Below the pieces are notes generated by a model. That model was not told the DNA's origin, did no database searches, and was given only the letters and a program-made list of their open reading frames with translations. Both the position numbers and the translations under genes were made by a program. Positions 1 through 14,887 of a DNA stretch of 64,000 bases are shown in pieces. Within the stretch, counting starts at the first letter, position 1; every line of letters starts with the position of its first letter. The DNA is from Lamellibrachia satsuma. Lineage: Eukaryota > Annelida > Polychaeta > Sabellida > Siboglinidae. The DNA lies in NCBI GenBank assembly GCA_033239005.1, contig BSQZ01000036.1, forward strand, positions 3,046,001 through 3,110,000. Direction: 5' to 3'.

Positions 1-282
1 GCAACTAAAATTATTCCATAACTGAGATACCTTCACCTTAGTTATGAATAAAGCCTAAAAGAATGTAGTTTAACCAATGTAGAGGCAATGAGGTTAAGAG
101 GAGATAAAATTGAAGTTTTTAAGATAGTAAATGGTATAAAAATATTGATAGAACTATTAACATATCTCAAGAGGGCGGGTTACACATAAATGAAAAATGT
201 GGGACTCTCGATAAGCTAATGGCTTCCTTGTTCACTTGCCACCTGGGCATTTGCCTTGGCAGTCTTGTTAAATCTTGTTAAA
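1..282 (+). mobile_element. CR1-like LINE, 3' end with tail (copy 1)
   Basis: Reading through frameshifts, bases 1-190 translate to the C-terminal end of a CR1/L2-type LINE ORF2. Seen: a degraded 'RATKMIPEL'-like segment, then MRLRGDKIEVFKIVNG, then YLKRAGYT and a stop. The segment between 'DRT' and 'YLKRAGYT' is deleted. After the stop comes the 3' UTR shared by seven other copies here (a box reading roughly CTCGATAAGCYAATGGCTTCC), ending in repeats of AATCTTGTTA, the short-repeat tail typical of CR1-type elements. The element runs off the left edge. It is a dead fragment. Family assignment rests on protein motifs and on agreement with the copy at 38.4-40.9 kb. Confidence 0.85.
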
Positions 283-307
283 TACTTACATGCATACATA
301 TACTTAC

Positions 308-308
308 A

Positions 309-348
<40 letters not shown>
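308..348. repeat. (CACG)n microsatellite
   Basis: About ten perfect tetranucleotide units. A short (TCG)n run follows at about 437-459 and a 14-base poly-C run near 580-593. Nothing else is recognisable between 283 and 824. Confidence 0.95.
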
Positions 349-824
349 TACGCACATACGTGCTGACGTGGACACACACACACTCGCATACATGGATACA
401 CACTCATATTTGCGCAGGTACTACTAAGTAGGTTTCTTTGTCGTCGTCGTCGTCGTCGTGTTTCATGTTCCTGTTCAGGTCCGTGTCGAGTCACACGTAC
501 ATCACGGTTCAAGTGACAAGAATGTACACCAAATTTTATACTAACCTGAGAAGCGAGTTCACTCGCTCCATCAACCCAACCCCCCCCCCCCCCACTGACG
601 CATAAGGCACCAACAAATCTCCTCCAACCAGCATCTTGGGCAAGCCAGATGATGTCATTCCAGGTCTTCTCAGCCAGCTTCATGTTTTCTCCCACAGTTC
701 TACTCCAGGTGTCCAGTGGTCTGCCTCTTCTCCTCTTTCTGTGTGGTGTCCATTTTAAAGTGGCATGTGGAAGATTGTTTATTCGTGAAAATGTTAATCA
801 AGTTGGTAAATATATGAATTACGA

Positions 825-981
825 TTTCTTCAACCACAACTATTTTGATTAGTTACATAACGGTTCGAGGCAGCCGTCATCGGGAATTCTGGGACGGCGA
901 GTTTTTCCTCTGCTCTGATGAAGGCTGCCGATGGCTGTCGAAACGTTGAGTGAGTAATCAAAACAGTTGTGGTTGAAGAAA
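825..981 (+). mobile_element. 157-bp terminal-inverted-repeat element with hammerhead-like core
   Basis: The arms 825-851 and 955-981 are inverted copies of each other, about 26 of 27 positions matching (CTTCAACCACAAC on the left, GTTGTGGTTGAAG on the right). Between them, CTGATGA (915-921) is followed by GGCTGCC-GAT-GGCTGTC, a potential 7-bp stem with one U-U mismatch, then GAAAC (940-944). CTGATGA-stem-GAAA is the conserved core order of hammerhead ribozymes, known from Penelope-like retroelements and other small elements. One unpaired A lies between CTGATGA and the stem, and I could not place a convincing cleavage site, so catalytic activity is only a possibility. Confidence 0.5.
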
Positions 982-999
982 ATTCAAGACTATTTATGT

Positions 1000-1420
1000 T
1001 CTTGCGGAGAACATGGCCAAGCCTTTTCCATCCTATCTGTTTCATCTCATCGACGATGGTTTTGACGTTGATGCGTTCTTGCGGAGAACATGGCCAAGCT
1101 TTCTTCATCCTATCTGTTTCATCTCATCGACGATGGTTTTGATGTTGGTGCGTTCGTATATGTATTTCTTCGGTCAGTCGCTGCGCCCAACGTATTCTGA
1201 GGATTCGTCTGAGGCACATTCCCTTAACAAATTTGAGTTGGGTTACTTACTGTAGGTCCTCTATGCTTCTGGAACGCATAGTGGCATTGAGTAGGCATTA
1301 AGTCTGTATATTTCCAATGTGGTCTTGGTGTTGAGAGTAGTATATTTTCAGATGTTGGTGGGTCTGTTGAAGGCTTGTGCTTTCATCCTGGGGATAACCA
1401 TCTTCGCAGTGACATGGGTC
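1000..1420 (-). mobile_element. RTE-like LINE ORF2 C-terminal fragment
   Basis: On the minus strand this reads, through frameshifts and stops, as the region after the reverse transcriptase domain of an RTE/CFDP2-like LINE. Seen: NTKTTLEIYRL, CLRRILRIRWAQRLTEE, then DEMKQIGWKRLGHVLRKN. The family signature here is 'CLRRIL.I.W...' followed by '..RRRW.W.GHVLRK'. The last block occurs twice because a segment of about 76 bp (about 1003-1078 and 1079-1155) is tandemly duplicated. Pseudogenic. Confidence 0.75.
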
Positions 1421-2811
1421 GATATCTTTGTGAACACCCGATTTGTTAAACACGACACGTGACAAACATGAAACACATCTGACATCGGTGTCTCGATGTT
1501 ATTATAAATTCTATGCCGCCACTTGGAAGGTGATGTTTTCTAAATGTGTGTTGTGCCATGTACTTGTTTTTCGTATGAACCGTTTGAACTTGGTGACTTA
1601 CTAACTCTTTGTCACCTCTGTTCCGTAGGGCACACACTGCATATAGCAATCGATGCTATCCAGTCCTATATGCAGCCATTCTCTCCAAGTCCTCTCTCTT
1701 ACTTTTCTAGGTTTCTGCATCTCTCTCGATGGTTCATTGATAGGTTTCTTTTGGGTGTCACATGTTCCTTTTCACAGATGGTTTCTAATTAAGTTCTTGT
1801 TGCCGGTATTCTAAGAACATGACCAAATACATCCATCTTCTTTTCAATATTATACGCGCAAAACATTTATGTTAGTTTCCTGTTTGTATGTATGCCATTT
1901 CATAAATTTTGTTGTTCGCTTTTGAAATGCTCCTCTGATCTTTACAAACCAAATACACACGATGTTGCCCTTGATTACGCTACGTCACGAACGCCGAAGC
2001 GAAATTAAAGGGCCCAGCGTAGAATGGGCAGGCTCAACACGCCAGGTTGCCGCCAACGCAATTCCGGGTTATCGTGTGATTCCAAGAAGAAACACATCCG
2101 ACCAACAAGCGCGGATTTCTTGGACGAGTGAAGGTTTCACGAAATCAAAGAGGCGGACAGCTGAAGTACAGCACGCGAGAGATGCAATTTACGAAATAGC
2201 TGGTTAACGATGATGCGTGGGTTACAATGATGACTATACATGTCGGGATAATTTGGCGAAATTACCGACTACAATAGGTGCATGGTTGTTAGTATGTGCA
2301 TATCCCGACACTTAAATATAATTTACAGCTGAGTTGGTTTTTGTTGCAGGGGCAGATTCCTTGGTCAAGTTCAAGACTGGCGTGACCACAGCTAAATAAC
2401 ATATAGACATTATTTCCTTTCCTTTCCCCCTAACCTACCAGTTTTCCTATCTGATGTATATCTACCTTCTGTCTATCTTTTCTTTGCCTGTCACCTTCAA
2501 ATATAAAACAGTTGCTATTATGGGAAGCAGAAGGGGATGGTGATGATGTTGCTGAAGAGGAGGAGGACGGGACGGATGGTGACCGAAACAAGACGCTTTG
2601 CGGACAGTGGCGATGTCGCTTTCCTGATGCTTCCTGATCAACCGTCGATGTTCTCCGTGGATGTTTCTACGAAGCCTCACCTGGGATCCACCGGATCTCG
2701 AAGGCGCACAGACTGGAGATGAGCAATGTACATATAAAGAGCAGCAGCAGTGTCGTGACGCTGCTGTGACGACACATCCTGTCGTCCACTTCCGGTTCTG
2801 TTCCACGCACC
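1421..2811. other. No recognisable feature
   Basis: Mixed-composition DNA. An 81-codon open frame at 1962-2207 (+) has no recognisable motif and no supporting splice or start context, so I do not call it a gene. Confidence 0.5.
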
Positions 2812-2870
2812 TGCCACAGAAAACACATGAACCGAACCGTTGTGAAATTAACAAACCATTATGTTAAAGG

Positions 2871-2872
<2 letters not shown>
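2812..2872 (+). repeat. 61-bp direct repeat, left copy
   Basis: Near-identical to 4042-4101 (about five differences). Both begin with GCCACAGAAAACAC and contain GTTGTGAAATTAA. The two copies bracket the MITE at 2871-3884 and the TA tract beyond it. The left copy runs directly into the MITE's first terminal bases. Confidence 0.85.
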
Positions 2873-3884
<1,012 letters not shown>

Positions 3885-3895
3885 CGCACGCACAC

Positions 3896-4101
<206 letters not shown>

Positions 4102-4184
4102 ACGTTATCATATATATATATATATATGCATATATAATTTATATATACATATATGTATGCATATATATATATATACACATATAC

Positions 4185-4365
4185 ATTACTCCCCCCTTTC
4201 TCCCATCTCTCTCGCTCGCTCTCCCCCTTTCTCCCTCCCTTCTCTCCCTCCCTTTCTCTCCCTCCCTCCTTCCCTCATCTCTCTCTCCCCTTCTCTCTTC
4301 CCCTCTCTCTCTCCCCCCCCCCTCTCTCTCTCTCTCTTGTGCACGTGCGTGCGTGCGTGCGTTTA
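4185..4365. repeat. CT-rich low-complexity tract ending in (GTGC)n
   Basis: Impure (CT)n, (CCCT)n and poly-C runs to about 4338, then GTGCGTGCGTGC. Non-coding. Confidence 0.9.
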
Positions 4366-4489
4366 CCTGACACATTCAGTTTCTTGCAATCGAATGTAAC
4401 ATGTCTTCAAATGATCAATTCTCTAAATTATAAATGATGTTGTCTGATTGCTATGTAGCAGACTGTTCTTGCCTCGATGCTCCCTGGAG

Positions 4490-4600
4490 CCGTTGTCGGC
4501 AGTTAGTCGACGTGACGTTAGTCCTAGGATTTCCAACCACGATGGTAGGGTGGGGGCAAAACTCGCTTGACGTAATTTTAGGAGCTAGGTAATTTGTGTT
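4490..4600 (-). mobile_element. SINE body fragment
   Basis: The segment around ACCACGATGGTAGGGTGGGG followed by CAAAACTCGCTTGACGTAATT matches the body of the tRNA-derived SINE at 37895-38002 and the corresponding part of the composite elements (for example 24100-24170). The tRNA-like head is absent. Assigned by similarity within the window only. Confidence 0.5.
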
Positions 4601-4789
4601 AGAAGTATTTTGTCATAAGCATGTGTTCATGTGTTCATACGGTCATGTGTTCACCCTTTTGATAGCGATTCGCATGTAATTCACGCGCGCATAACTGACG
4701 TTCACCCTCTCTCATTGTCATTCATATAACAATCCTGTATTTTTACTCGCAAAATACTCATTCAAAATAATCACACAAGCAAGAGCTAA

Positions 4790-5178
4790 ATGAACTTAAA
4801 TGATTCCAGAACTGAGAAGGTTTTGAGATATTGAATGGGTATGAAAACATTGATAGAAATATTTTTCTCACTCAAAAAAGATAGTAGAACTAGAGAACAT
4901 GAGATGACGTCTTTAGTAAAGGATCAGTGTAGACTGGATGTGAGGAAGTACTCGTTCTCAAAGAGGACAATAAATTAATGAAACAAATTATCTACGGATT
5001 GTGTAACTGCTAGCAGCGTAAATATGTTTAAAAACAAGGTTGACATATATCTCAGGAGGGCGGGTTACACATAGATCATTTTTTTTTTGGACTGTCGATA
5101 AGCCAATGGCTTCCTTGCCCACTTGCCACCCGGGCCTTTGCCTTGCATGGCAATCTTGTTAAATTTGGGTAAATCTTG
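4790..5178 (+). mobile_element. CR1-like LINE, 3' end with tail (copy 2)
   Basis: The translation shows, across two frameshifts, FFSLKKDSRTREHEMT, then LVKDQCRLDVRKYSFSKRTI, then a degraded 'LSTDCVTASSVNMFKNKVD' and YLRRAGYT-stop, which is the C-terminus of CR1/L2-type ORF2. The 3' UTR (CGATAAGCCAATGGCTTCC, then GCAATCTTGTTAAAT) ends in the family tail. This is the most complete C-terminus in the window. 5'-truncated, pseudogenic. Confidence 0.88.
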
Positions 5179-5925
5179 AGCTTAATAACCAGTAATTGTT
5201 CAAAAATGGTAAACAGCAAGTTACAAATACTTTGTCAACAACCAGTTGCAATAGTTAACCATTAACGAGTTATAATTATTTCTATGATAAAGTCTTGAAT
5301 GAGCCAATTTCTAAGGCCTAGTACAGTCTTTGCCTTCTACTGCCTGCTATTACTAGCCGGGTTGAGGCGTGTGTTCTGTACGCCATGCTTTGCCACACAA
5401 TCATACTAATATTTTCGTCTTACCGGCCAGTAATTTCCATTATCGTAATTGAAGCTCGTGCTTGCCTTCCGGCGAAGTTTTCTACGTGCATTATCAAAGT
5501 GAACTGCTTCCTAAACGTGATTTACAGGCCTAATACTGACTTCAATGGCGACATACGGTTAGTAGTTGGTACTACAGCAGACGCTAAAGCTCGGCAAGGT
5601 CATTAAGCCCATCGCCGGGGCTGCGTCGTCTTCGTGTGGTTAATTGTTTAAGTCGTTGCCTACATATCTCTGGCATTGTCACCATGTAGGGAGTATGTTT
5701 CTTCCCAACGGCCGCTCGTTTGCCGCATGATTTGTGGGAGGTGTTGGTGTTGGATTTAATGCGGGTAACTGAGCCAGAGAGAAGCTTACACGCTTTTTAG
5801 ATTAAATGTGTTTGAAGAATCAAGAAAATACCCACTAGACTAAAGAATGTGCAACGCAAACCGTTAATGACATGGTAGGACCCCAGAAAGCCAGTTAATA
5901 ATACCATTAAAAGAAGGAAGCTACG
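5179..5925. other. No recognisable feature
   Basis: Unique-looking sequence. The 73-codon open frame at 5385-5606 shows no family motif. Confidence 0.5.
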
Positions 5926-5928
5926 ATA

Positions 5929-6162
5929 GTGCGGACACACCACTCGTCACAATGGTGCGGACACACCACTCGTCACAATGGTGCGGACACACCACTCGTC
6001 ACAATGGTGCGGACACACCACTCGTCACAATGATGCGGACACACCACTCGTCACAATAGTGCGGACACACCACTCGTCACAATGGTGCGGACACACCACT
6101 CGTCACAATGGTGCGGACACACCACTCGTCACAATAGTGCGGACACATCACTCGTCACAATA
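5929..6162. repeat. 26-bp minisatellite, about 9 copies
   Basis: Unit GTGCGGACACACCACTCGTC plus ACAATG. Differences are confined to the GGT/AGT/GAT junction and one CAT. It directly abuts the LINE fragment at 6166-6470. Confidence 0.97.
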
Positions 6163-6165
6163 GCG

Positions 6166-6470
6166 TCGCCAAACTCTGCATGAGACTGTGAAGGAAATTG
6201 TGATAGACATCTCAGTGCTTTCTCAGTTCAACACCGGGAGTGATGACCGCCTAGTTAGAGCAAAAATCAAGATCACCATGCGTCTAGAAAGGCCGAGACT
6301 TCAGCAAAAAGCAGATGATTATAAGCTAGAATTACAAAACAAGTTTGATGCTTTGCTTGATGAGGCAGAGGAAGCGGATTTACGGTGTGAAAAAATCACG
6401 GACACCATCACACAAAGTGCAATGAAAGTAGCAGGGAAACAGACATATCAACTGGTATTGGCGTTATACA
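6166..6470 (+). mobile_element. RTE-like (CFDP2-type) LINE, end of endonuclease domain
   Basis: An open frame reads VIDISVLSQFNTGSDDRLVR, then AKIKITMRLERPRLQQ, then YKLELQNKFDALLDE and ITDTITQSAMKVAGK. This matches the C-terminal edge of the APE-type endonuclease and the following linker of CFDP2-like RTE LINEs, where the motif is normally F-N-T-G-S-D-H-R. Here the catalytic His of 'SDH' is Asp (SDD), so the domain would be inactive even if intact. The fragment is cut off abruptly on its 5' side by the 26-bp minisatellite. Confidence 0.8.
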
Positions 6471-7212
6471 GAGTTGAAATAATTTGCTCCCCTAGAATTA
6501 ATCTTCAGGAGGTTAGTCTGGGATAGAAAGGGAATCATCATAAAAGGTGATCGCCTGAGCCATCTGCTCTTGGCAGTTGACGCAACAAAATCACGGACGG
6601 GATAATGGGCATATTGGAAGTCTACAATACTTATTCCGTTATACAATGACTTAATGTTCCAGTGGTTGTGTCACAGCACACGCGTGTGTTCAAATTGACG
6701 TAACAGTTGAGAACAGATTAACACGAGCCCAAATCATTCGTCATGTCATGTTTACGACGTCTCGAAAAAATATATAAGTATATCAAGCAGCAGTTGATGC
6801 ATATGGATAATAATGATCAATGAATGTATTATAAGTTATTGTATTGTCGTTTTTTTCTGATATATTTTTTTCTTCCGGGTGACAGAAAACATATCGATGG
6901 CTACGTCCATTCTAAGTATGACTGGCAATTTGTTTCACGTACTGTCATGATGAAACACGTTTCAATTATTATATTAATTGGTTTTGGAAGTTCATGTTTG
7001 CATTGTATGATCATTCCATTCCTTGAAGGTTTGTGGAAGCTTGTGATAACACTACAACTTTACTATTCCGTTCCGTTCCTAAAACGTGGAACGGAGTATT
7101 GATATGTTTGACTCATAAATGTTTGTACGCATTTAAATATTTGCTATGTTGGTTTCTTTGTTTTGATGCTGTCTCTGCTCTAATCGTTCCACCTTTGACA
7201 AGATGGTGTTCG
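6471..7212. other. No recognisable feature
   Basis: AT-rich DNA. The open frame at 6824-7102 is Phe/Leu/Ile/Tyr-rich without a motif. Confidence 0.5.
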
Positions 7213-7307
7213 TAATGTGAGTGAGGGGTGGTCGTTGTCAGCATAATGTGAGTGAGGGGTGGTCGTTGTCAGCATAATGTGAGTGAGGGGTGGTCGTTCT
7301 CAGCATA
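7213..7307. repeat. 31-bp tandem repeat, 3 copies
   Basis: Unit TAATGTGAGTGAGGGGTGGT plus CGTTGTCAGCA. The third copy has one change (GTTGTC to GTTCTC). Confidence 0.97.
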
Positions 7308-7344
7308 ATAAAATGTTGGTACTGTTAGGCTCTTGGCTGGACGG

Positions 7345-7800
7345 AACATCACATTCCAGCTGTCTGCCCACGTATGTACCTGCAGCATACCTTCATTGTG
7401 TGAGCCACCCACAGCTGTCCGAAGTTGCCTATGTATTTAACTGTGCTGACGACTGTTGAGTCATCAGCATACAGGATGGCAGGCTTGTGTAGTTTGTCTA
7501 GCATACTATCTGTGAAGGTAATGAAAAAGAGAGATCCTTGTATAGATCCGTGATGAGTCCTTGCGTTAGTGGACTTGGCACCAGAGCACATTCCAATGAT
7601 GGTGACTTTGAGAACTAAATCGTACATGTAGTAATTTAAACAGGATAACAGCTTTCCATGTAACCTTATGGCCGTGAATCCTCTACGCCACACTCTATCA
7701 AATGCTTTGCTGATGTCAAGGCGAATCACGCGTGCTTCTTGCTTCTGGTCAATGACCAGTGCAGTTGCTTAGTGTGTGTCAAGACATTGCCTGTAGAATG
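7345..7800 (-). mobile_element. Non-LTR reverse transcriptase fragment (Jockey/I-like)
   Basis: The minus-strand frame 7729-7349 reads IRLDISKAFDRVWRRGF (palm motif A with its Asp), then IGMCSGAKSTNA, then a decayed 'GVPQGSxLGP' block (HHGSIQGSLFFITFTDSML), and finally AILYADDSTVVSTV, motif C with both catalytic Asp residues kept. Upstream, after a frameshift, HSTGNVLT is the conserved R/HSTxDVLT block. One internal deletion shortens the segment between motifs. It differs from the CR1 and RTE fragments elsewhere in the window, so at least three LINE lineages are present. Confidence 0.85.
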
Positions 7801-9010
7801 CTGGTTGGAAAACCTAATTTTAATATACAAGTAGTATTTTCTTTGAACGTCAATGAAGTTATTGTAGACTTTGAATAGACGACAGGCCGTTTACGAGGAG
7901 ACGTTCGGAACTTAAGCATCCGTGTTCTTTTATTTGAACGACATTACATTTGTTGGACTTGCATTAATTTGTTATAGAGGAATCACGCATGGAAAAGATT
8001 GCTTCAAAGTTCAGTCTAAAGTGGTTTGACAGTCTGCTGGCTCTATATTTTATATTACATACGTAGTGTAGCGATAAGCCGATATATCAGTGATATTGTC
8101 TGACGCATATGGCTTGAAATTAGTGTGTCCGCAAAGTCACGAACGCAGACCCAGTTGCCTACGTACAGTCAGTTAACAAACAACTTTAACGTTTTACAAA
8201 ATGTATCTACAACGCTGATTTAACCCTGCCAAGCTTCTTTATGTTGATGAAAAACCAGAAGTAGACTGATGACGCTCAGTTGTCCCGGTAAATGCGTTTG
8301 ACAATCACAATCACTCCGGGCCAAATCGGCCAAGTCTGTTTCCGACTATTGTTAAAAACGTTAAACAATGGTTCATACCCGGAATAGCACGTGTTTAATC
8401 GCCAGACGTCGAATGTAGACGGGACGTTCCATCAAATGCATGGGGTGTATGTTTGTTTTGATGTTTTATAAGCTATGACAATACGTATTTTCATCACGGT
8501 GTAGAATATGTCATGGTCTAAATCAACGAATGGCTGACATATTTGAATAAATTAATAATATAATAATTTTTAAAATATTTGAACCAATTAGGGGAAAGGA
8601 AGGTAAAGTGGGCTCCTTGGCCAAAGTGGGCCCCCACCATTATAACTATCCTGACATGCACTATATTTAATGGAATGTGCATGTCCAGTTTGACGTGAAT
8701 GCAAGCGTTGAAACCAAAACGGCATCCAGCCAATGTTCCTTGCAAGAGGCCAAAGTGGACTTTTGTACTTTGCACATCATGTGTAATGTGGTCATACCGT
8801 AGGCGTTGCTATAATGTACGAACATTAATTACTTAGTTTGATAATGTAAATATGTATAATTATACCTACTGTTAAAATACCAAACTAATGTAAATTTATT
8901 AATTATAAATTACAGCACATTAGCCTAACCAACGCCTTAATTGGAAGCCTATACAGGTTCTTATACTGTGCGGAAATATATTCATATATTCGGACAGTAG
9001 GAAGGGTGAA
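7801..9010. other. No recognisable gene; possible TAGGGG-type terminus
   Basis: AT-rich. At 8589-8640 the sequence TAGGGGAAAGGAAGG followed by AAAGTGGGC repeats resembles the termini of the MITE families at 2.9 kb and 12.3 kb, but I could not find a matching opposite end. Confidence 0.3.
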
Positions 9011-9014
9011 AGAC

Positions 9015-9440
9015 GGCTGGAGTGTGGCGGTTGTGGCCAGTGGACACATTGGTTGTGGCCAGTGGAAACATCGGGAGTGGACACATCGGTTGTGGCCAGT
9101 GGACACATCGGGAGTGGAAACATCGGTTGTGGCCAGTGGACACATCGGGAGTGGACACATCGGTTGTGGCCAGTGGACACATCGGGAGTGGACACATCGG
9201 TTGTGGCCAGTGGACACATCGGGAGTGGACAAATCGGTTGTGGCCAGTGGACACATCGGGAGTGGACACATCGGTTGTGGCCAGTGGACACATCGGTTGT
9301 GGCCAGTGGACACATCGGGAGTGGACACATCGGTTGCGGCCAGTGGACACATCGGGAGTGGACACATCGGTTGTGGCCAGTGGACACATCGGGAGTGGAC
9401 ACATCGGTTGTGGCCAGTGGACATATCGGGAGTGCGCATG
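9015..9440. repeat. 37-bp minisatellite, about 11 copies
   Basis: Each unit joins a 15-bp piece (GGACACATCGGGAGT) and a 22-bp piece (GGACACATCGGTTG plus TGGCCAGT). Some units lack the 15-bp piece, for example near 9285-9310. All six frames are nearly open across it. I treat these frames as artefacts. Confidence 0.97.
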
Positions 9441-9940
9441 GCTTGAACGTGGGTCATTTACTTGCGAGACTTGAGCCAATGACTGAGTGATACAATCATT
9501 CGTTACATATTTGAGTTTTTGTCGTTGTTGTGGATACATCGTAGTTCTGACTCTCAAATTTAAAGAACAGAAATACGTGTCGAGTTTCCGTCGTTTGTTG
9601 CACGCGAATTCATCGTCACAGTAGTGTTATGACATGCACCAGGGGCGCCACGGGTTACTTCGGGTAGCCGCTGTTGGACGTTCATTCAGACTGCTGGCCT
9701 TCCAACGTCAGGTGACGTTGTTAACAAAATGGACTGATACAAGGCTAAGTCCAAACATATAAGTCCAGTGTTGTCATCAGCATCACTAATACTTCGCTTT
9801 GGTTTACCAGCTGCTCCAAGATAAGTGTCGTTGTCGATATATATGATGATCTTTCTTTCTCTAAAACATGAATCTGCGTATGGTAATAAGAACAGCCAGC
9901 CATTGGATGATAGGTATTCCAATAATTGTAATCTAGTCGT
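9441..9940. other. No recognisable feature
   Basis: Short motif-free frames only. Confidence 0.5.
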
Positions 9941-10212
9941 TATCAATTATGTTTTAAACGTGTTAACACTGCTAGCATTCACTTTGTTCCGTTCATTTGT
10001 CGACCTTTCTAAGACTGAGTACATCCTTATGTCCACTTCACCTTAAATTTGGATTTGTTATCGATATCCTGCTAATAATTCCGTATATAAAAACACGGTC
10101 TCGTTTTATTGTTTTGGTCTCTATTGTTGTCAATACACATATAAGGTGTTTTCATAGCTAAGTTCTCGCTCAATTCCGGAATCGATTTAGTTGCTCGTCT
10201 TCCCAGGTAAGC
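9940..10212 (-). mobile_element. CR1-like LINE C-terminal fragment (copy 3)
   Basis: Read on the minus strand, the sequence starts with the 'RRATKSIPEL' block, then loses the reading frame. It ends with the 'CV.ASSV..FKT' region just before the normal C-terminus. Order and spacing match copies at 4.8 and 38.4 kb. The 3' UTR and tail are missing, so the 3' side was lost after insertion. Confidence 0.7.
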
Positions 10213-12333
10213 ATCAAACAAGTGCCTAGCGGTCCTGCTCATGGGAGCTAAGCTCTTCCATTTATCCCTCTATGGGACCATACTTGAATCATAATATTAT
10301 TCATATTTACATTAGATGCCACTGTATTGTTTTTCTCCCTCTGCAACAAGTCTAATGTGTGAGTACATTCGCCTTTTGTGCAAGGCGAATGTAGTGTAGC
10401 ATGGGGCATAACGCAAGTTTTGGGGCATAAAGCCCATCCTCTAACTAGTTTCACAGCCGAAAATAAGAATTTCGAGACCGCCAAATGAAGCCACATACAG
10501 TTCTTCACATTTGGTTAGAATACGGTGGCAGAAAACGAAATTCACGCGATATTTTTGTTTACGTCAAACTTTTGATTCTATAAATTATAAAAATGGTCAC
10601 CCTAAAAGTTGTTTTGTGGGCAGTAACCATACGAAACTGAGACAACGCGTTGAGTGTCTGCAGTATACAAATATGTAATCATTAATGTTGTGGATGCGAG
10701 TGATAAGAGCCAGTAATATACAGATGGTGAAATTTTAATATCGAACGTGTGGGGCAAAAAGGCCAACATTAGTGGGGGCAAAACGCACAGGGTGGGACGT
10801 ACTATTATCTGTCAGATTTAAGTCTGAAAGTGAGTAGACGATTTGATAAGTTCCGCCTGCGTATGACAGTTTATAATAAACATAGGTCTACTAACTGCCT
10901 TTTCGCGACATTTCTAACGATGGCGATGGGACATTCTCCCTTTCTGGGACACTGTCTAAAACAGTTGCACCATTAACAATATACATACACTTCAGTACCA
11001 CAGTTTGGTCATGGTTCCTTCTGAATTTTCTTGCGAATTACTGCCTACTGCAGTAAAAAAAATTTTTTAGACAAAACAATAATAATGCTAATTCATCCTG
11101 AGGAACACTGGACATCCCTGAATCTGAGACGGAGATGTGACTTCCACAGTTTCAGAAATTGATTCATCTACAAAGATGAATTACTCTGCAGCCAGCCTTA
11201 CTGCGCTTGCAGCGCTGGACCAGCACGTGTCTGGGCGTCGATAGCGTCTGTCCCTATGTGCGTCAATGTCGTAAAGCAAATCATTCGCTACTTTGTCGGA
11301 TTTCTCCAGGTGGTGGAACCACTAATCGGAAACGTTTTATGAGGATCCTTTCTCTCTTATTTAACCGTTTACGAGCGCGCCGCTGATTAACCATCGATTA
11401 ATGTCAACCGAAATTAGCGTCAATCAGTGTTTCCGTAAACTATCGCCGATCATGAACCGTTATTAATATTTTATAGCCAATAATCTGAGCATCGCATCGC
11501 AAGAACGTGTGTCCGCTCGTGGTAGCAGCTGGCTCATCCGTCGGACGAATGAGCTTGTGCGATAGGCCTACTACGGGCATATGACGAATATAGCACATTA
11601 CACCGAAACACACGTTGCTATCCAAAACGCCTACTAAATGTTGGACATTAAATTTATTAAATAATGTAATAGTTTGTCTGATGATTTCACACACAACAAA
11701 ACACACATAAAAGTTGCATAGACGAACTAGCACGTCGTAGTGGATATAAAAATTTATTTGAAATGAGACTAGCAGAACATCGAATTGAGGAGAGACCTTT
11801 AATTGAATCCGCCGCTTAATACCACCAAATTGTTTTGATCGGAAGGAATTATGTTAAGCGGAATTAAGTGGTTTATCTCATGGAAAGTTAATGCATTTTT
11901 GTATTAGGAGACATATTTGAAGACTGGTAGGTATCTTGGTGGTGCGTTTCTAGAAACAGGGATAAGCGCATTGGTATTTTGTATAAACTGTCAATACTAA
12001 AGGCACGAGTTACAAAGTATTAATTTCGAAGGAACTCTCTAATGGATCATGGATGTGAAGACGCTTCATATTGTTCCTGTTCAATTGCTTCCACTGTGCC
12101 GTTGTAACGACCGCCAGCAGGAAATGCATTTCTTGTTTCGCACACGGGGTTGTGCAAAATGCCGTACATAGCTTCACTACGAGAATTATGAATCTGATTA
12201 ATACCCGATTCTGGACGTCCGTATATAATATGTCAGCCACAGCTGCGAAAAACATTTTGGTATTAATTTGTAAACAATCAGCTTTGTCAAAACACCAAAG
12301 CACATTCGATTTTAGCTTACTTAGAAATAGTCG
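10213..12333. other. No recognisable gene
   Basis: Mixed sequence. Isolated motifs such as GGGGCATAAAGCCCATCCTC (about 10427) and GGGGGCAAAACGC (about 10779) recall the ends of the TAGGG element family but do not form a defined element. Confidence 0.4.
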
Positions 12334-14410
<2,077 letters not shown>

Positions 14411-14840
14411 CAAGCTGCCGAGGGCCAGGCACCAGTAGAGGCGACCAGGGCCCTGTTCAAGCGCCTCATAACAACACATACTACGTCAGGATCATTTTGT
14501 CTTCCTATAGCCTGTAACATCCCCCTTGGCACTTGACGCATGTTGCATAACCCGGTGTCAATCGCAGACAATTGTCATTGCAAATAACGGAATGCCTTCC
14601 TAATTAGTGCAACGAAACTTTGCATGTCTACAGCGTGTGTACCCGGTCTCCTGGTCAGCACTTACACGCACGCTCGCACGCGCGCACGTACATACACACA
14701 ATCATATACACGAACGCTTCGCCAACATATTCGTTGCTGAATAAATCAGCAGCGTAAGAGAACAACATAACAGACGTCTGAACATTTAGTAACATTTCAA
14801 GTACGAAGTTGTGAAAATCGCGCACGCAAGCACGCACGCA
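14411..14840. other. No recognisable feature
   Basis: Contains a short CACG-rich patch near 14660-14690. Confidence 0.5.
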
Positions 14841-14843
14841 CGC

Positions 14844-14844
<1 letters not shown>

Positions 14845-14886
<42 letters not shown>
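14845..14886. repeat. (CA)n microsatellite
   Basis: About 21 CA units, preceded by a short (CACG)n run. Confidence 0.97.

Positions 14887-14887
<1 letters not shown>

Noticed and set aside
5929..6162. Regularly spaced repeats suggesting a CRISPR array
   Set aside because: Units are directly tandem with no unique spacers. The same holds for the 55-bp, 70-bp, 37-bp, 27-bp and 21-bp arrays, and the sequence is eukaryotic.
9006..9490. Overlapping 145-190 codon frames on both strands
   Set aside because: All are shadows of the 37-bp minisatellite.
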